64,000 nucleotides of DNA, from the NCBI GenBank assembly GCA_964593725.1, contig CAZQJS010000007.1:20828-84827 (forward strand). The letters run 5' to 3'. The notes beneath the pieces were generated by a model, which saw nothing but the letters and a program-made list of their open reading frames with translations, searched no databases and was not told where the DNA came from. Made by a program: the position numbers and the translations under genes. Position 1 is the first letter of the stretch. Every line of letters starts with the position of its first letter. This document shows positions 27,291 to 35,646 of this stretch, piece after piece. Origin of the DNA: JAIOSM01 sp964593725 (GTDB lineage Bacteria; Desulfobacterota; Desulfobacteria; Desulfobacterales; Desulfobacteraceae).

Positions 27291-27539
27291 TCATACTCCA
27301 GGTACTGTATATGTTGTGCATGAGCCCTGGGAACAGTTTCTTTCCTGTTTTGAAACATTTGCTTTGCCTCTGGCTGAAGAACTGCCCATGACATAATTTG
27401 TCCTGGAAATAACCCGTTCAAATTCGACAGACCCGCATTCAGGACATTTATTATCTGTTTTATCCTGACTTGACAGGCTGTTTGTGATAATTTCAAAAAA
27501 TTTTTCACACCTGGTACATTTAAATTCATAAATGGGCAT
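27291..27539 (-). CDS. FmdB-family zinc-ribbon protein
   Basis: 82 residues. Opens MPIYEFKCTRCEKFFE with CPECGS 20 residues on, the FmdB CxxC-CxxC zinc ribbon. The tail is low in complexity, with a second Cys pair (NCSQGSC), as often seen in Desulfobacterota members. Named after a putative regulator of formamidase; actual role unknown. AAAAGGAG is well placed. It lies just before gltA on the same strand. Confidence 0.88.
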   Translation of the reverse strand: MPIYEFKCTRCEKFFEIITNSLSSQDKTDNKCPECGSVEFERVISRTNYVMGSSSARGKANVSKQERNCSQGSCTTYTVPGV

Positions 27540-27662
27540 TAAAGTCTCCTTTTACTTGCAGTATATTTTGTATAAGGTATTAAAATAAGGCTTTTTTAGA
27601 AAAAGTCAAGCATGCAGGATATTAAATAAATACAGATTCCATAGCTGAAACAGACTTAAAGT

Positions 27663-28763
27663 TTAAACATTACTGGCTGAATCAAATATCATATTTCCAT
27701 TAAAATCAAATATAATGGACCTGACTTTTAGTTTATTTTCTGAAAATTTTTCAGCATTATTAACTATTTTATTGCCCACAAGATGGATAAGGGGCATGGT
27801 TCCGGGGAAAATATAGGTAAAAGCGTGTCTTGCTGTATTGGCGCTTTTAATTTTATTTACAAGGTCTTTATCACATGAAATGCTCCGGGCCCAGGCTCCA
27901 AGCTTTTCCATGGTTAGTTCGGCCCTGGCAGCATGTGTGTGTTCAAAACCCATGGCCATTTTAACAGCTTTTCCAAAAAAAACTGTAATAATTAAATTTC
28001 TGATTTCTTTGATCTTAACAGCTTCGTCAATGGATGCTTTAAAAAAATCACCTGTCTGTATAAAACACTCCTCCCTGATCCAGGGAAAAAGATTCATGGC
28101 AAAACGTTCACTTCTTCTGCCCGTTGTAAACACCAGGGTATCTGCACCTCCCGCTGCAGCAATTTTTGCACCAGACCTTATTGTTGCAATATATGCATCA
28201 TGGGACATGGGATAAACAATGCCGGTTGTTCCAAGAATGGAGATGCCGCCAATTATACCAAGCCTTGCATTCAAAGTCTTTTTAGCAAGTTCAGTTCCCT
28301 TTGGAACAAAAATTTTTACAATAACATTCCTTTTCTGCTCTTTTTTAAGATTAGCAAAAACATTTTCCAGGGATTGGATAATCATTTTCCTGGGCCCGGT
28401 GTTTATGGCATACTCTCCCACATTCAGTTCAAGGCCTGGTTTGGTGATTTTTCCAACTCCTTTGCCTCCAGTGATTTCAACATTGGTTCCAGGGTCATCT
28501 TTTATAGTTAACCTGACTCCTATTAATGCTTTATGTGTAATATCAGGATCATCGCCGGCATCTTTGACAACCAGGCATTGGGCAGTATTGTTTTTAATCT
28601 TTTTAGTATTGAAAATATTTATAAATCTATGGGTGCCATTTAAAAATTTTATTTTTACCCTGATCCTTTTTTTTCCTGTTAAAAGAAAATAGAGAGCGGC
28701 TTTAGCAGCAGCAGCTGCTGCTGCCCCTGTAGTAAACCCGACTCTTAAGGCTTTATCAGGCAT
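27663..28763 (-). CDS. cbiD: Cobalt-precorrin-5B C1-methyltransferase
   Basis: 366 residues. The opening LRVGFTTGAAAAAAAKAALY is the CbiD signature (family RxGxTTGxCAAAAAKAA, here with Ala in place of Cys); EITGGKGVGKITKPGLEL, GILGTTGIVYPMSHDAY-like block and LVFTTGRRSERFA follow. It methylates C1 after CbiG has opened the ring, and is found only in the anaerobic pathway. It follows cbiA after 31 bases; AAGGAT precedes the start. There is no riboswitch on this strand. Confidence 0.95.
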   Translation of the reverse strand: MPDKALRVGFTTGAAAAAAAKAALYFLLTGKKRIRVKIKFLNGTHRFINIFNTKKIKNNTAQCLVVKDAGDDPDITHKALIGVRLTIKDDPGTNVEITGGKGVGKITKPGLELNVGEYAINTGPRKMIIQSLENVFANLKKEQKRNVIVKIFVPKGTELAKKTLNARLGIIGGISILGTTGIVYPMSHDAYIATIRSGAKIAAAGGADTLVFTTGRRSERFAMNLFPWIREECFIQTGDFFKASIDEAVKIKEIRNLIITVFFGKAVKMAMGFEHTHAARAELTMEKLGAWARSISCDKDLVNKIKSANTARHAFTYIFPGTMPLIHLVGNKIVNNAEKFSENKLKVRSIIFDFNGNMIFDSASNV

Positions 28764-28794
28764 TAGCTTTAATCCTTAAATTAAAAAAATTAAA

Positions 28795-30207
28795 TTATTC
28801 ATTGTGTTTTTGATAAATTTTCAGTGCATTGACAAAACTTTTTCCAGCTTTGGGACAGCTTCCAAAATGAACATGAAAATAGCTTCCAAGGGTGGATTTT
28901 GTTAAAAAACCAGATAACTCAGATCTATTTTTATCTCTTTTTTTGACATTATATATATTTTCAATACCATTGCCGTCAACAGGATCGTTAAGAAAAGAAT
29001 AGTGAAATTCATGACCCCGTAAAACAGCACCTTTTTCCCCAATCAAAGTCTTTTTTAAAAGGGTAATCTCTCTGTATCCAAGAGATCTAAGTTTCCCGGA
29101 TGTTTCCACGGAAAAAGGAAAACAGGATGCCATGGGATATTTTCTATTATCTGAAAAACCAGTCAAATCAGAACAAAGATACATAAATCCGCCGCATTCA
29201 GCATAAATGGGCATACCAGCAAGGCTCTTTTTTTTAATTTCCTGTAAAAGAGGTCTGTTCTTTGATAATGTTTCAGCATAAATTTCAGGGTATCCACCGC
29301 CAAAATAAATCCCATGGATATTGTCAGGAAGTGAAGAATCACACAAAGGGGAAAAATATATAATTTCTGCACCGTGGTTTTCTAATATTTCAAGATTTTC
29401 AGGATAATAAAAACAAAAAGCCTTATCCTTTGCAACGGCAAGCCTGACTTTTTTACTGGAATGAGAACCTTGTCTATATAATGGTATTTCACTTGAAAAT
29501 TTTCTAATCCCGGGAAGATGAAAAACAAACTCTTTAAGAGAAGTATTTTTATGGATCATTGAGTTGAGTGACATGAGTGCTTTGTGAGTAAGGCTCTGTT
29601 CCCGGGCAGTAATAAGACCTAAGTGGCGGTCTGGAAGATATAGATTTTCATCCCGTAATATATATCCAAGAGGTTTTGCTTTGCAATGTTTGATAATACC
29701 AGCTTCTAAATACTGGTAGTGGTTTGGGCTTCCTGTGCGGTTGAAAATTACACCTGCTATATTGAGATCTTTGTCAAAGCTTTCAAAACCCTTGACAATG
29801 GCAGCTGCACTTGCAGCCATACCCTTTGCATCAACAACAAGAATAACAGGAAGATTGAGCCATTTAGCCATCTGGGCTGTGGATCCGGCTTCTGATATTC
29901 CTCCGTATCCGTCAAAAAGCCCCATTACACCCTCAACAATGGCAAGATCACAATGTTTACATCCTTTCATGAAAAGATATTGATTATACTCCTGGGACAG
30001 CATCCAGGAATCAAGGTTTGTGCTGGTTGTCCCGCAAATTTCTGCATGGTGCCCGGGATCAATAAAATCAGGCCCGATTTTAAAGGGTGCAACCTTATAT
30101 CCAAGAAGGGTAAAGTATTTCATTATACCAAGGGACAAGGTTGTTTTACCACAGTTACTGCCGGTTCCAGCTATAACAAAACCTTTAATTGTGACCTCCC
30201 CGGGCAA
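28795..30207 (-). CDS. cbiA: Cobyrinic acid a,c-diamide synthase
   Basis: 470 residues from a TTG at 30207. Motifs: KGFVIAGTGSNCGKTTLSLG (ATP loop), VEGVMGLFDGYGG, and the glutaminase part with GIYFGGGYPEIYAE and MPIYAECGGFMYL (nucleophile Cys). It amidates the a and c side chains. The true start may be an ATT at 30189: it is in frame, five bases after GGAGG, overlaps the cbiC stop (ATTAA), and gives a protein beginning KGFVIAGT exactly where homologues begin. The TTG has no Shine-Dalgarno. Confidence 0.95.
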   Translation of the reverse strand: MPGEVTIKGFVIAGTGSNCGKTTLSLGIMKYFTLLGYKVAPFKIGPDFIDPGHHAEICGTTSTNLDSWMLSQEYNQYLFMKGCKHCDLAIVEGVMGLFDGYGGISEAGSTAQMAKWLNLPVILVVDAKGMAASAAAIVKGFESFDKDLNIAGVIFNRTGSPNHYQYLEAGIIKHCKAKPLGYILRDENLYLPDRHLGLITAREQSLTHKALMSLNSMIHKNTSLKEFVFHLPGIRKFSSEIPLYRQGSHSSKKVRLAVAKDKAFCFYYPENLEILENHGAEIIYFSPLCDSSLPDNIHGIYFGGGYPEIYAETLSKNRPLLQEIKKKSLAGMPIYAECGGFMYLCSDLTGFSDNRKYPMASCFPFSVETSGKLRSLGYREITLLKKTLIGEKGAVLRGHEFHYSFLNDPVDGNGIENIYNVKKRDKNRSELSGFLTKSTLGSYFHVHFGSCPKAGKSFVNALKIYQKHNE

Positions 30208-30781
30208 GGATGATTAGGGCATTTACCACGCTTGCCGCTACATTTGATCCGCCTTTTCTGCCAGTGTTGGATATAAAAGGGCAGTCAAGGGAGCAAAGTT
30301 CCTGTTTTGATTCTGCAGCATTTACAAACCCGACTGGAAATCCAAGAATGAGGGCAGGCCTGGCTTTTTCTGCTTTAACAAGTTCAATGAGGCGCAGAAG
30401 AGCCGTGGGTGCATTACCAATGACATATATTCCATTTTCCATGATGTCCAGGGCGTGGTCAACAGCAGCTTCTGCCCTGGTAAGGTTATTCTTTTCTGAA
30501 ATTTCTGCAACCTGTGGATCTTTAATATAACAATGGGCCTTTACCCTTATACCAGCCCTGGCCATGTTTGTATCTGTAATAATGGAGCAGTTATTATTCA
30601 AAGCAGTTATTCCTGCGTTAACAGCATCTTTATGAAATTTTACGGTATTAATATATTCAAAATCAGCAGTTGTATGGATCATACGCCTTACAATGGGCCA
30701 TTGAAAATTGTCAAATCCGTGGTCTTCTGCTTCATTGTCAATAATTTTAAAGCTTAACTCTTCTATGCTCTGGGGTTTCAT
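30185..30781 (-). CDS. cbiC: Precorrin-8X methylmutase (cobalt-precorrin-8 mutase)
   Basis: About 198 residues. The ATG at 30781 has GAGGA nine bases upstream; an ATG three codons earlier would sit on the Shine-Dalgarno itself. Motifs: RRMIHTTADFEY (catalytic His), IITDTNMARAGI, APTALLRLIE and PVGFVNAAESK. It moves the C11 methyl to C12, giving cobyrinic acid. First gene of the minus-strand set cbiC-cbiA-cbiD; it overlaps cbiA. Confidence 0.95.
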   Translation of the reverse strand: MKPQSIEELSFKIIDNEAEDHGFDNFQWPIVRRMIHTTADFEYINTVKFHKDAVNAGITALNNNCSIITDTNMARAGIRVKAHCYIKDPQVAEISEKNNLTRAEAAVDHALDIMENGIYVIGNAPTALLRLIELVKAEKARPALILGFPVGFVNAAESKQELCSLDCPFISNTGRKGGSNVAASVVNALIILARGGHN

Positions 30782-30864
30782 AAATGTCATTCCTCTTGTT
30801 TATAATAATTTCTTAATTAAATTACCATTATTATGCCATGTCTTGCAATATATCACACAATGAA

Positions 30865-30892
30865 TTGACTTGAATAAAAATATATATAAGAT
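30865..30892 (+). promoter_or_regulatory. Possible sigma-70-type promoter of glnE
   Basis: TTGACT (30865-30870), 16-base spacer, TAAGAT (30887-30892), about 34 bases before the preferred glnE start, in an AT-rich divergent gap with cbiC. Confidence 0.4.
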
Positions 30893-30925
30893 TATCTTTT
30901 AAAAATGAACAGACAGGAAAATATA

Positions 30926-33835
30926 ATGGAAAAACATTCTTATGAAAAAATCATACATGAACTTTTTAAAAACATTTCCAGGGAAGAAAATGCAAATCTG
31001 TTAACAAAGATAGATAACATTCTTAAACACCCCTTAAATTTCAGAAAAGATCTTATTGAAGATTTAAATTTCAGAAAAGAATTTGTAACAGCGCTTTTTT
31101 TCAGCGATTTTATAGCATCAAGTCTTGCAGGGTATCCTGACATTTTACAGGATCTTATAAATTCAGATGCATTAAACAGGTCCTGCAATGGCAATGAAAT
31201 CTTTGAAAAAAATGAACAGAGTTTAAAAAATCTGACCTGTGAGTCTGATATACGAAAATTTGTTTTCAGAATAAAACTTTTTGAAAATATCAGGATTGCA
31301 TGGAGGGATTTGAATCAAAAAGCAGATCTTGATGAAACATTAAATGATATTTCTTCACTTGCCGACTTGTGCATAAATATGGTTTCAGATTGTATTTACA
31401 ACATGTTATGCATGAAATATGGAATACCAAGGCATAAAGACGGAACAAGACAGGAGCTTATAGTACTGGGCATGGGAAAACTGGGTGCAGGGGAACTTAA
31501 TTTCTCATCTGACATTGACCTTGTATTTGTCTATTCCGGAAAAGGGTATACAGATGGTGAAAAACAAATTCTGAATGAAGAATTTTTCACAAAAATGTGC
31601 AGAGCTGTAATCAATGTTTTAAACAGCAGTGGTAAAGGGATTAATTTTTTCAGGGTTGATACCAGGCTCAGGCCATTTGGAGCCACAGGCCCACTTGTCA
31701 TGAGCCAGGAAGAGTTTGTGGAGTATTACCAGACCCAGGGCAGGGAGTGGGAACGGTATGCCTTTATAAAAGCACGCCCTGTTGCAGGTGATAAAAAAAG
31801 AGGACAGGCCCTGTTAAAAGAGTTAAACCCCTTTATTTATAGACGTTATTTTGATTATGGAACCTTTGATTCCTTTAAGGATATGAAAAAGAGAATATCC
31901 CTGCAGACAAATAACGCCAACCTGTTTGACAACATAAAATCAGGTCCCGGGGGAATAAGGGAGATAGAGTTTTTTGGCCAGATTTTTCAACTGATTCGCG
32001 GAGGTATAGAGCCGGAACTCCAGGAGGGTAAAATTTTAAAGGTTCTTGAATTACTTGTAAAATATGCCTGTATTGATAAAAAAACCTGTAAAGAGCTTTC
32101 CAAAGCATATATTTTTTTAAGAAGGGTTGAAAACCGGCTTCAGATGTTTCAGGATCTCCAGACCCATGACCTTCCAAAAGAGAAAACAAGGCAGTTAAAG
32201 CTTGCCCTGGCAATGGGCTTTGCCTCGTATAAAAATTTTCTTAAAATATTAGATCAACATAGAAACAGGGTGCACCAGCACTTTAAAGAGCTGCTTGTTT
32301 CAGAAGAGGATGAAACAGATGATAAAGAGATAGAGAATTATAAACAATTATGGCTCAATATCAATGACCCTCAATCACGGATTAAAACAGAAAAGATTCC
32401 AGGATATGACAATCCAGGCAAAGTTGTAAAACAATTGCAAACCTTAGAAGAGCATCCAAAAACCCAGCGGCTTGCTCCCAGTGGAAGAAGCCGCCTTAAC
32501 AGGCTCATGCCCCTGGTACTTCAAAAAGCAACCAAATGTGCAGACCCTGAACTTGCTCTGATGCGTTTGATAGAGATGATAATAACCATAGAATCAAGGG
32601 CCTGTTATATCTCTTTGCTCCTGGAGAACAAGGGAGCTTTAAATACTTTATCTGATCTTGCAGAAAAAAGCCCGTGGATAATCTCTTTTTTGTCCAGGCA
32701 TCCGGCCCTGCTGGATGAACTCCTTGATACAGAAACCCTCTATTCTCCACCTGAAAAACAGGAGCTTGAGGTTCTGCTTAAAAGGCGTATGTCAAAAATA
32801 GACAAAAATAATATTGAATTTCAACTGGAAGAATTATCGGTTTTCAAACAGACCAATACGTTAAGGGTTGCAGCAGCAGACATCAGCAGGAATTACCCTT
32901 TAATGAAAGTAAGTGATAAGCTTACCTATATTGCAGAAACAGTACTTGATAAAGTACTTGAAATAGCCTGGAACATGGTCACAGAAAAATATGGCACACC
33001 CCTTGATAAAGATAAAAACATATCAGGTTTTCAATCTGAATCATGCGGGTTTGCAATTGTTACCTATGGTAAAGTGGGCGGGTTTGAAACAGGCTATAAA
33101 TCAGATATTGATCTTATATTTATCTGCTCTGAAAACCCGGGAAAAACAGTTCAAGGGGAAAAAAGCATAGATAATATCGGCTTTTATTCCATCCTTGGAC
33201 AGAGAATAATCAGTGCTCTGACAATGCACACCCCGGCAGGCAGGCTCTATGGTGCAGACATGAGATTAAGGCCAGGAGGCCAGGCAGGCCCCATTGTAAC
33301 CACCATTGATGCTTTAAAAGAGTATTTTGAAAAAACAGCATGGACCTGGGAACACCAGGCCCTGATACGGGCAAGACCGGTAAGCGGAGATAAAAATATT
33401 CAGGAACGGTTCAACAGTATAAGGAAAACCATTATTTCCCAAAAACGTGATTCAGACAAACTTAAAACTGAAGTTTTTGAAATGCGCAAGCGCATGAAAA
33501 AAGAACATCTTAAACTTAAAAAAGGTTTTTTTGATATAAAACAGGGTAATGGCGGCATCATAGACATTGAGTTTCTGGTTCAGTATCTTGTTTTAAACTG
33601 GAGCCATACCTATCCGGCATTAACAATCAGAACAGATAATGTAAGGCTTCTTGAAACCCTTGCAAGGGAAAAAATAATTTTACAAAAAGAGTGCAAAGTC
33701 CTAAAAAAAGCATATTTAACAATGAGAAAGGCTATCCACAGAATGAATCTTGAGGAAAAAGACCCTGTTGTACCAGAGGATCATTTTAAAAAATTAAGAA
33801 AAAGTGTGATTGATCTGTATAATAAATATTTATAA
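30926..33835 (+). CDS. glnE: Glutamine synthetase adenylyltransferase / adenylyl-removing enzyme
   Basis: About 969 residues. The ATG at 30926 follows CAGGAAA, better than the one seven codons upstream. Two nucleotidyltransferase domains are present. The first is N-terminal with GMGKLGAGELNFSSDIDLVF (adenylyl removal) and RVDTRLRPFGATGPLVMS. The second is C-terminal with YGKVGGFETGYKSDIDLIF (adenylylation) and GADMRLRPGGQAG. GIREIEFFGQ and GGIIDIEFLVQY follow each, as in E. coli GlnE. It tunes glutamine synthetase activity in response to PII/nitrogen status. The promoter candidate is just upstream. Confidence 0.96.
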   Translation: MEKHSYEKIIHELFKNISREENANLLTKIDNILKHPLNFRKDLIEDLNFRKEFVTALFFSDFIASSLAGYPDILQDLINSDALNRSCNGNEIFEKNEQSLKNLTCESDIRKFVFRIKLFENIRIAWRDLNQKADLDETLNDISSLADLCINMVSDCIYNMLCMKYGIPRHKDGTRQELIVLGMGKLGAGELNFSSDIDLVFVYSGKGYTDGEKQILNEEFFTKMCRAVINVLNSSGKGINFFRVDTRLRPFGATGPLVMSQEEFVEYYQTQGREWERYAFIKARPVAGDKKRGQALLKELNPFIYRRYFDYGTFDSFKDMKKRISLQTNNANLFDNIKSGPGGIREIEFFGQIFQLIRGGIEPELQEGKILKVLELLVKYACIDKKTCKELSKAYIFLRRVENRLQMFQDLQTHDLPKEKTRQLKLALAMGFASYKNFLKILDQHRNRVHQHFKELLVSEEDETDDKEIENYKQLWLNINDPQSRIKTEKIPGYDNPGKVVKQLQTLEEHPKTQRLAPSGRSRLNRLMPLVLQKATKCADPELALMRLIEMIITIESRACYISLLLENKGALNTLSDLAEKSPWIISFLSRHPALLDELLDTETLYSPPEKQELEVLLKRRMSKIDKNNIEFQLEELSVFKQTNTLRVAAADISRNYPLMKVSDKLTYIAETVLDKVLEIAWNMVTEKYGTPLDKDKNISGFQSESCGFAIVTYGKVGGFETGYKSDIDLIFICSENPGKTVQGEKSIDNIGFYSILGQRIISALTMHTPAGRLYGADMRLRPGGQAGPIVTTIDALKEYFEKTAWTWEHQALIRARPVSGDKNIQERFNSIRKTIISQKRDSDKLKTEVFEMRKRMKKEHLKLKKGFFDIKQGNGGIIDIEFLVQYLVLNWSHTYPALTIRTDNVRLLETLAREKIILQKECKVLKKAYLTMRKAIHRMNLEEKDPVVPEDHFKKLRKSVIDLYNKYL

Positions 33836-33857
33836 CCGGGCATAAGGATATCAAAAT

Positions 33858-34370
33858 ATGAAAAAATTCTTTTATTGTATCATATCTGTTTTCATAATCG
33901 CTTTTCTACATGGGTGTAATGAAACAATTGGTGAGTATATTGCAGCATCTTCCATAAGCCGTGGAGGATATGCTGCAAATCCGAGCCATATGTTAAAATT
34001 AAACGGCAGAGAAATAAGCGTGTGGGGATACGTGGACCATGGCAATATGTATGGAAACGATGATGTAAAAAAAATTCTGCAGGACTGGTACGGTGGAAAA
34101 GGTCCGCATCAATCCAGATGGCGTTTTGGCCTGAAAGGGAAAAAAAATGACGAGGTGGGCTGTTCATTTTCTGTACATGTTGCAAATGACCCGGGCAGGG
34201 ATAATCTCCTTAAGGCTTTTCTTTCAGATGCAAAGGCTGATAAACCAACCATGGTATTTATAAAAGGCAGAGTCTTTACTTCTGATTTGCCAACTAATTT
34301 TCATCATTTGACAGGCATCTATATGGTGGTAAAATCGACAAAAGACATCACGCTTGAGCATCCAAAATAG
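33858..34370 (+). CDS. Lipoprotein of unknown function
   Basis: 170 residues with a lipoprotein signal (MKKFFYC, hydrophobic core, FLHGC). The mature part has LKLNGREISVWGYVDHGN and later AFLSDAKADKPTMVFIKGRVFT, a pattern of short strands around a small barrel; I suspect an OB-like fold but cannot assign a family. It starts 22 bases after glnE and may be on the same transcript. Confidence 0.75.
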   Translation: MKKFFYCIISVFIIAFLHGCNETIGEYIAASSISRGGYAANPSHMLKLNGREISVWGYVDHGNMYGNDDVKKILQDWYGGKGPHQSRWRFGLKGKKNDEVGCSFSVHVANDPGRDNLLKAFLSDAKADKPTMVFIKGRVFTSDLPTNFHHLTGIYMVVKSTKDITLEHPK

Positions 34371-34374
34371 AATA

Positions 34375-35646
34375 TCACTGCAGGGTTTTTGATTGGTTAG
34401 TGTGAATATTTCCTCTGCTTACAATCATCTTCACAGGGTTTGATCCCATAAAATAGCTAAGATCACACGGGTTATTTATATCCATTACCACAAAATCCGC
34501 ATCCTTTCCCTGTTCAATGGTTCCTTTCCTGTGGGAAAGCCCCAGGGCCTTTGCACCGTTGATGGTCGCACCCAGAAGTGATTCTTCAGGGGTAAGGCCG
34601 AATAAAACAGATGCCATGTTCATTGCCAGAAGCAGGGAGGCAAGTGGACTTGAACCCGGATTAAAATCCGTGGAAACTGCCATGGGAATGTTCAATTCCC
34701 GCATCAGGTTAACGGGTGGTTTCTGTTTTTCACCCAAAAAATAGAATGCCCCTGGTAACAAGACAGCTGTAACACGATTTTCTGCCATTTTTTCAAGGCT
34801 CTGCTTTGATACATATTCAAGATGATCACACGAGAGAGCACCCAGGCCTGCAGCCATCAAAGCACCATTGGAATCTGAAAGCTGTTCCGCATGCAGCTTA
34901 ATATCAAACCCAAGTTTCCCTGCTTTTAAAAAAACTCTTTTGGTTTCTTCCGGGGAAAATCCTATATTTTCACAAAAGGCATCAACACTTGTTGCAATGG
35001 CCTGTTCTTTCACCTCTGGCAATACCTTATCCACAATAAAATCAATATACTTTTTCTGATTTGTTCCATATTCAGGGGGCAGGGCATGGGCGCCCAGAAA
35101 AGTTGCTTGAATGGTTGCAGGGTGGTTATCATCAAGTTTTTTTATCACCCTGAGCATTTTAAGTTCTGTACCAAGGTCAAGGCCGTATCCTGACTTTATC
35201 TCAATGGTGGTTGCACCCTGGCTGAACAGAAAATTTACTCTTTTTAAGGCATTGTTGTACAGGGAATCAAAGGATTCTTCACGTGTATCTTTAACCGTTG
35301 AAAATATTCCACCGCCGCTTTTTGCAATCTCTTCATAGGTTGCGCCAAGAAGCCTCATTTCAAACTCCTTTGACCGTGATCCGCCAAAAACAAGATGGGT
35401 ATGACAATCAATAAGTCCCGGCACAATCCATGCCCTTTCCAGGTCATGTATTTCAGGGCTGTTTTTTTCATATTCACCGGGCATGTCCTTTCTTTTACCC
35501 ACAAAAGATATTTTGTCATCCCTGATGCCAAGAACACCGTCATGGATTGGCGAATACCTGTTATCTGCCATGGTTGCAATATTGCAGTTGATAAACAGGT
35601 GATCTGAATGATGTGCCATGGAGGTTAAGGATTTTTTATTCTGCAT
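34375..35646 (-). CDS. hutI: Imidazolonepropionase
   Basis: 423 residues. Amidohydrolase metal site VPGLIDCHTHLVFGGSR, then KLHAEQLSDSNGA (His), LSCDHLEYVS (His) and AVSTDFNPGSSP (Asp). It opens 4-imidazolone-5-propionate to N-formimino-glutamate, the third step of histidine breakdown. The ATG at 35646 overlaps the end of hutU by 11 bases with GGAG five bases upstream, so the two genes are translationally coupled. Confidence 0.97.
   Translation of the reverse strand: MQNKKSLTSMAHHSDHLFINCNIATMADNRYSPIHDGVLGIRDDKISFVGKRKDMPGEYEKNSPEIHDLERAWIVPGLIDCHTHLVFGGSRSKEFEMRLLGATYEEIAKSGGGIFSTVKDTREESFDSLYNNALKRVNFLFSQGATTIEIKSGYGLDLGTELKMLRVIKKLDDNHPATIQATFLGAHALPPEYGTNQKKYIDFIVDKVLPEVKEQAIATSVDAFCENIGFSPEETKRVFLKAGKLGFDIKLHAEQLSDSNGALMAAGLGALSCDHLEYVSKQSLEKMAENRVTAVLLPGAFYFLGEKQKPPVNLMRELNIPMAVSTDFNPGSSPLASLLLAMNMASVLFGLTPEESLLGATINGAKALGLSHRKGTIEQGKDADFVVMDINNPCDLSYFMGSNPVKMIVSRGNIHTNQSKTLQ

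Noticed and set aside
27275..27529. Second 84-codon frame overlapping the FmdB-like gene
   Set aside because: It is an out-of-frame shadow; the zinc-ribbon frame has the Shine-Dalgarno and the family motif.
30782..30925. Second cobalamin riboswitch before cbiC
   Set aside because: I looked for the aptamer core and B12 box on the minus strand here and found neither.
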